This document shows, piece by piece, positions 11,666-15,177 of a stretch of DNA of 15,177 nucleotides. The notes beneath the pieces were generated by a model. That model saw nothing but the letters and a program-made list of their open reading frames with translations, was not told the origin of the DNA and did not search any database. The stretch's first letter is position 1; each line of letters begins with the position of its first letter. The DNA is from Candidatus Omnitrophota bacterium. GTDB lineage: Bacteria; Omnitrophota; Gorgyraeia; Aquiviventales; Aquiviventaceae. Position numbers and translations under genes: made by a program. The DNA is taken from the NCBI GenBank assembly GCA_016206585.1, contig JACQRE010000104.1, positions 1-15,177 of the forward strand, given 5' to 3'.

Positions 11666-13591
11666 ATGGCTGACGGCCGGACCATCGACTTCTCCCATCA
11701 GGACGAATCCCGCGTCACGGTGCTTGACCGCGGGAACCTCCACCGCGTCCTGAACACCCCGCAGCTCTTCGCCATTGGCTACGGGGACGTCGGCTCCTCC
11801 ATCTACTACGCCCTCGGGGTCACGACCCTGTATGCGCTGGGCGCGGCCCCGCTGGCCCTAGCGCTCGCCGGGGTCGTCTTCTTTTGCACCGTGCTCACGT
11901 ATGCCGAGCTGGCGACCGCCATGCCGGAATCCGGCGGGTCGTGCAGCTTCGCGCGGCACGCGTTCAATGACCTCGTCTCCTTTATCGCCGGCTGGGCGCT
12001 CCTCCTCGATTACATCGTCACCATCGCGATCTCCGCCTACTCCATCGGGCCGTATCTCAGCAACTTCTGGCCCGCACTCCAAACAGGCGGGATGGGGAAC
12101 GTCTCGGTCACGCTGGTCGTCCTCGCCATCCTCCTGGGGCTCAACGTGCTCGGAGTGAAGGAGTCGACCCGCGTCGCGCTGCTGCTGTGCATCTTCGACA
12201 TCGCGACCCAGCTCGTCATCGTCACGCTGGGCTTTGTCCTGCTGATGCAGCTCTTCCAGCCCGCGCAGTTCTTCCACCATCTCCAGCAGCTCTACATCCG
12301 GATGCACGTCGGACTCTCCGACGCGGCGTGGTCGCCGAGCTGGGAGCAGTTCTTCAAGGGCGTCGGCATGGCCATGGTGGCCTACATCGGCATCGAGTCC
12401 ATCTCGCAGCTCGCCGGGGAAGCCCGCCATCCGAACCGGACGATCCCGCGCGCCATGCTCTCGACGATGGTGACGCTGTTCGTCCTCTACTTCGGGATCT
12501 CCGCCGTGGCGCTGACCGCCCTCAGCCCGCAGGAGCTCACGACGCACTACCTGGAAGATCCCATCGCGGGCATCGCCGCCTCGATGCCGTTCGGACGGGA
12601 ATACCTCACCCCCTGGGTCGGACTGCTCGGGGCCACCATCCTCTTCGTGGCGGCCAACGCGGGCTTGATCGGCGCCTCGCGGCTCACCTTCGCCATGAGC
12701 GAGCACTTCACGCTGCCGCGCCTCTTCTACAAGCTCCACCCGCGGTTCAAGACCCCCTACGTCTCGCTGATCGCGTTTACCCTCGTGGCGGGGGCGATCG
12801 TGACGGTGGCGAAGAACCTGACGCACATCGCCGAGCTCTACAACTTCGGCGCGATGCTCTCCTTCGCGCTCGCGCACCTCTCCCTGTTGGGGTTGCGCAT
12901 CCGCAAGCCGGATTTGGAGCGGCCCTTCAAGATCGGCTGGAACCTGCGGTTCGGCCGCGTCGAGCTGCCGCTGACGGCGGCGGTGGGCCTGCTGGGAACC
13001 GCGGCGGTGTGGATCGACGTCATCCTGACGAAGCCGGCCGGGCGCAACCTCGGGTTCCTGTGGATGGGGGTGGGGCTGGCGTCCTACCTGTGGTACCGTC
13101 ATCAACAGAGGCTGCCGGCGGCGGCACGCGTCGAGATCGAGCGGCTCCAGGTGCCGGGCTACCAGCCGGTGAGCGTGAAAAAGATCCTGGTGCCGACGAC
13201 CGGCGCCCACACGAGCGACATCATCCAGTTCGCGGCGAAGATCGCCAAGATGCACGGCGCGGACGTGACGGCGCTCCACGTCATCGAGATCCCCCCCACG
13301 CTGCCGCTCGACACGTTCTTTCCCGAGAAACTCGCGGTAGCGGACTCCGTCATGGAGCAGTCGCAGGCGATCGGGCGGGAGTACGAGGTGCCCATCGACG
13401 CGCAGGTGAAGCAGGCGCGCTTCGCCGGGGAGACGATTGTGGAGATCGCGAAGGACGGCGGCTACGACCTCATCATTCTCGGATCGGCACCCCGCCCGAT
13501 GGCGCCGGGCCGCTCGATTCTTGGGACGACGGTCGAGTACGTGATCCGCAATGCCCCCCGCCGCGTCTGGCTGTTCACGGGCAACGGGTGA
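11666..13591 (+). CDS. APC-family amino-acid permease fused to a universal-stress (USP) domain
   Basis: 641 residues. The first ~490 form an APC-superfamily transporter with about 12 hydrophobic segments. FAIGYGDVGSSIYYALG in the first segment is the substrate/Na-site-like glycine motif of this family, and MPESGGSCSFARHAFND follows segment 2. Residues 503-641 are a cytoplasmic USP domain (VKKILVPTTGAHTSDIIQFA ... YDLIILGS ... GTTVEYVIRNAPRRVWLF) with a G-x2-G-x9-G-like nucleotide-binding region, relaxed here to GSAPRPMAPGRSILGTT. The substrate cannot be told. The gene interrupts the usual rplT-pheS-pheT order and overlaps pheS by TGATG, so it is probably co-transcribed. The start ATG 11666 has only a weak ribosome-binding site. 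Confidence 0.9.
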   Translation: MADGRTIDFSHQDESRVTVLDRGNLHRVLNTPQLFAIGYGDVGSSIYYALGVTTLYALGAAPLALALAGVVFFCTVLTYAELATAMPESGGSCSFARHAFNDLVSFIAGWALLLDYIVTIAISAYSIGPYLSNFWPALQTGGMGNVSVTLVVLAILLGLNVLGVKESTRVALLLCIFDIATQLVIVTLGFVLLMQLFQPAQFFHHLQQLYIRMHVGLSDAAWSPSWEQFFKGVGMAMVAYIGIESISQLAGEARHPNRTIPRAMLSTMVTLFVLYFGISAVALTALSPQELTTHYLEDPIAGIAASMPFGREYLTPWVGLLGATILFVAANAGLIGASRLTFAMSEHFTLPRLFYKLHPRFKTPYVSLIAFTLVAGAIVTVAKNLTHIAELYNFGAMLSFALAHLSLLGLRIRKPDLERPFKIGWNLRFGRVELPLTAAVGLLGTAAVWIDVILTKPAGRNLGFLWMGVGLASYLWYRHQQRLPAAARVEIERLQVPGYQPVSVKKILVPTTGAHTSDIIQFAAKIAKMHGADVTALHVIEIPPTLPLDTFFPEKLAVADSVMEQSQAIGREYEVPIDAQVKQARFAGETIVEIAKDGGYDLIILGSAPRPMAPGRSILGTTVEYVIRNAPRRVWLFTGNG

Positions 13592-14631
13592 TGGGCACGG
13601 ACCCCTTGCAGGAGCTCGAGCAGATTGCGGACGACGCGGCGACGGCCATCCGGCAAGCCGCCTCGCTGAAAGGGCTGGAAGAGCAGCGCGTCGCCTGGCT
13701 GGGACGGAAAAGCCGGCTGAACGAGCTGATGAAGCACATCCCATCGCTGCCGGCGGATCAGCGCGGGGCGTTCGGCAAGCGGATGAACGAGGTGAAGGCG
13801 TCGGTGGAGTCAGCACTCTCCTCGCGCCGCGACACGCTCGCGGCATCTCCGGCACGAGCACCGCTTGATGTGACGCTGCCGGGCAGCGCGATCCCGCAGG
13901 GGCGGCTGCACCCGATCACCCAAACGATCCAGTCCATCCTCGCGCTCTTCGTGCCCATGGGGTTCGAGATCGTCGAGGGGCCGGAGCTGGAGTTCGAGTA
14001 CTACAACTTCGACGCGCTCAACATTCCCAAGGACCACCCCTCGAGAGAGGGCTTCGACACCTTCTTCATCGACCGGCCCTCGCCGGATCCGACGCGCGGC
14101 CGGCTGCTGCTGCGCAGCCACACCTCGCCGGTGCAGATCCGGGTGATGGAGCAGCGCCAGCCACCGCTGCGCATCGTCGTGCCGGGGAAGGTGTACCGGC
14201 CGGATCCCCTGGACCCCAGCCACAGCTTCATGTTCCACCAGGTGGAAGGGCTCATGGTGGACGGCCGGACCTCCTTCGCCGATCTCAAGGGCGTGCTCGA
14301 CCGGTTCCTCAAGGCGCTGTTCGGCCCGGACACCAAGACCCGGTTCCGGCCGCACTTCTTTCCCTTCACCGAGCCCTCCGCCGAAGTGGACATCGCCTGC
14401 GCGTCGTGCCGCGGCTCGGGCTGCTCGACGTGCGGGCGCAAGGGGTGGCTCGAGATCATGGGATGCGGCATGGTCCATCCGAACGTGCTGAAGGCGGTGC
14501 GATACGATCCCCAACGGGTCCAGGGTTTCGCGTTCGGCATGGGGGTGGAGCGGATCGCGATGCTCAAGCACCACATCGCCGACATCCGGTTGTTTTTTGA
14601 GAATGACCTCAGATTCCTTGAACAGTTCTAA
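13591..14631 (+). CDS. pheS: Phenylalanine-tRNA ligase alpha subunit
   Basis: Catalytic subunit of the (alpha-beta)2 enzyme. 346 residues. A coiled-coil arm (about 1-90) is followed by GFEIVEGPELEFEYYNFDALN, LLRSHTSPVQIR (motif 2 region), GKVYRPDPLDPSHSFMFHQVEG and FRPHFFPFTEPSAEVD. A CxxC-x4-CxxC-like cluster (CASCRGSGCSTC) sits before GWLEIMGCGMVHPNVL, a variant seen in many bacteria and possibly metal-binding. Motif 3 is GFAFGMGVERIAML. ATG 13591 shares one base with the permease stop (TGATG). The same frame stays open far upstream (to 12187), but that is antiphase reading of the GC-rich permease gene. Confidence 0.97.
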   Translation: MGTDPLQELEQIADDAATAIRQAASLKGLEEQRVAWLGRKSRLNELMKHIPSLPADQRGAFGKRMNEVKASVESALSSRRDTLAASPARAPLDVTLPGSAIPQGRLHPITQTIQSILALFVPMGFEIVEGPELEFEYYNFDALNIPKDHPSREGFDTFFIDRPSPDPTRGRLLLRSHTSPVQIRVMEQRQPPLRIVVPGKVYRPDPLDPSHSFMFHQVEGLMVDGRTSFADLKGVLDRFLKALFGPDTKTRFRPHFFPFTEPSAEVDIACASCRGSGCSTCGRKGWLEIMGCGMVHPNVLKAVRYDPQRVQGFAFGMGVERIAMLKHHIADIRLFFENDLRFLEQF

Positions 14632-14730
14632 CGCCGTTGGCGCGTTGGCGCGTTGGCGCGTTGGCGCGTCCGCTGGGGTGCAAGCCGTGCTTTCAACGCG
14701 CGAACGCGCGAACTCGCATACGCGCAAACG
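14632..14730. repeat. pheS-pheT gap: tandem octamers and a partly complementary right arm
   Basis: Four exact tandem copies of CGTTGGCG occupy 14635-14666. The right side, 14694-14730, is built from related words in complementary sense (CAACGCGC, GAACGCGC, GAACTCGC, TACGCGC). CAACGCGC is the reverse complement of GCGCGTTG in the tandem array, so the two sides can pair. pheS and pheT usually lie a few bases apart, so about 99 bp of repeat is unusual. No T-tract or promoter is obvious. Confidence 0.8.
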
Positions 14731-15177
14731 ATGAAAATTCCTCTCGAGTGGTTAAAAGAGTACGTGGCGATTCGTGGAACGCCCAGGGCGCTGGCGCAGC
14801 GGCTGACGATGGCCGGCCTCGAGGTGGCCGGGATCGGGGAGGCCGACGGCCAGACCGTGTTCGACGTGGAAGTGACGCCGAACCGGGCGGACTGCCTGTC
14901 CATCATCGGGGTGGCGCGCGAGGTGGCGGCGATCACGGGACAGCGGCTCACGCTTCCTCAGCGACAAGCGACACGCGACAAGCAACACGGAAAAACCAAA
15001 GTCCAAAAATTCACGATCGCCATCGAGGATCGGAAGGGGTGTTCGCGGTACATCGGACGGCTGATCGAGGGGGTCGCGATCAAGCCGTCGCCCGACTGGA
15101 TGCAGCGACGCCTACTGGCGTGCGGAGCGCGCCCCATCAACAACCTCGTCGACATCACGAACTACGTACTGCTGGAG
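14731..15177 (+). CDS. pheT: Phenylalanine-tRNA ligase beta subunit, 5' part, lacking the EMAP-II-like domain
   Basis: 149 codons are visible; the gene runs off the window end. MKIPLEWLKEYVAIRGTPRA and LAQRLTMAGLEVAGIGE are the standard B1 start. In E. coli about 110 residues of tRNA-binding OB-fold (HPNADKL-type) follow, but here the sequence passes directly to VFDVEVTPNRADCLSIIGVA (residues 48-67), so that domain is missing. B3/B4-domain sequence follows (RYIGRLIEGVAIKPSPDWMQ, RPINNLVDITNYVLLE). The linker at about 78-90 (RQATRDKQHGKTK) is encoded by low-complexity DNA at 14958-14990. ATG 14731 is the first start after the repeat gap. Short PheT forms without this domain exist in some bacteria. 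Confidence 0.95.
   Translation, partial: MKIPLEWLKEYVAIRGTPRALAQRLTMAGLEVAGIGEADGQTVFDVEVTPNRADCLSIIGVAREVAAITGQRLTLPQRQATRDKQHGKTKVQKFTIAIEDRKGCSRYIGRLIEGVAIKPSPDWMQRRLLACGARPINNLVDITNYVLLE

Noticed and set aside
12187..13590. In-frame upstream extension of pheS
   Set aside because: The extension is antiphase translation of the permease gene. PheS begins normally at 13591 with a TGATG overlap.
11858..13861. 667-residue open frame on the - strand opposite the permease
   Set aside because: Low-complexity Arg/His/Asp-rich product, opposite a clear transporter-USP gene; a GC-rich shadow frame.
14635..14666. CRISPR-like repeat array
   Set aside because: Units are 8 bp with no spacers; this is a simple tandem repeat.

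Overview
This is a bacterial chromosomal window, mostly high GC (about 65-70%), with dense co-directional genes on the + strand and frequent ATGA or TGATG stop/start overlaps. All convincing genes are on the + strand, and no stretch above 300 bases lacks a gene. The content is core housekeeping: the yidC-parA-parB end of a replication-origin neighbourhood; a ndk-yicC-remA-gmk-rpoZ-coaC-coaB cluster; a lone pseudopilin; three tRNAs; and the translation operon thrS-infC-rpmI-rplT-(permease)-pheS-pheT. The lineage is not certain. The RemA/gmk/rpoZ/coa order, the divergent NDK with an N-V-M-H active site, the short pseudopilin, and synthetases lacking accessory domains suggest an uncultivated Omnitrophota/PVC-like or similar environmental bacterium. 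That is an inference from recall, with low confidence.

Region 1 (1-2774): the 3' part of yidC, then parA and parB. Two perfect copies of the 16-bp parS palindrome are present, one inside yidC and one 10 bp before the parA start. A DnaA-box-like 9-mer lies between the two genes. This part is clearly lower in GC than the rest, and the step occurs inside parB.

Region 2 (2778-7270): ndk, yicC, remA, gmk, rpoZ, separate coaC and coaB genes, and a type IV/type II pseudopilin with its own probable promoter inside the end of coaB. A 140-bp palindromic element with terminal inverted repeats sits exactly in what was probably an ATGA overlap between ndk and yicC. A 5-bp direct repeat leaves both genes intact.

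Region 3 (7356-8545) is the most unusual part. It holds tRNA-Cys(GCA), tRNA-Leu(UAA) and tRNA-Val(GAC). Next comes a low-GC gene for a helix-turn-helix plus LAGLIDADG-like protein, possibly a free-standing homing endonuclease. Its stop overlaps the start of a displaced, broken copy of the first 26-28 codons of thrS. That relic is split by a second, 103-bp element able to fold into a near-perfect four-way cloverleaf. The relic's open frame ends in TGATG, overlapping the start of the intact thrS. The 5' end of that intact gene encodes nearly the same peptide with mostly different codons. The picture resembles a selfish insertion that displaced the 5' end of an essential gene and supplied a recoded replacement.

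Region 4 (8545-15177): thrS (no TGS domain), infC, rpmI, rplT, an amino-acid permease fused to a universal-stress domain placed between rplT and pheS, then pheS and the 5' part of pheT (no EMAP-II-like tRNA-binding domain). Short-word repeats and inverted repeats fill the rplT-permease and pheS-pheT gaps, and one similar low-complexity patch lies inside pheT.
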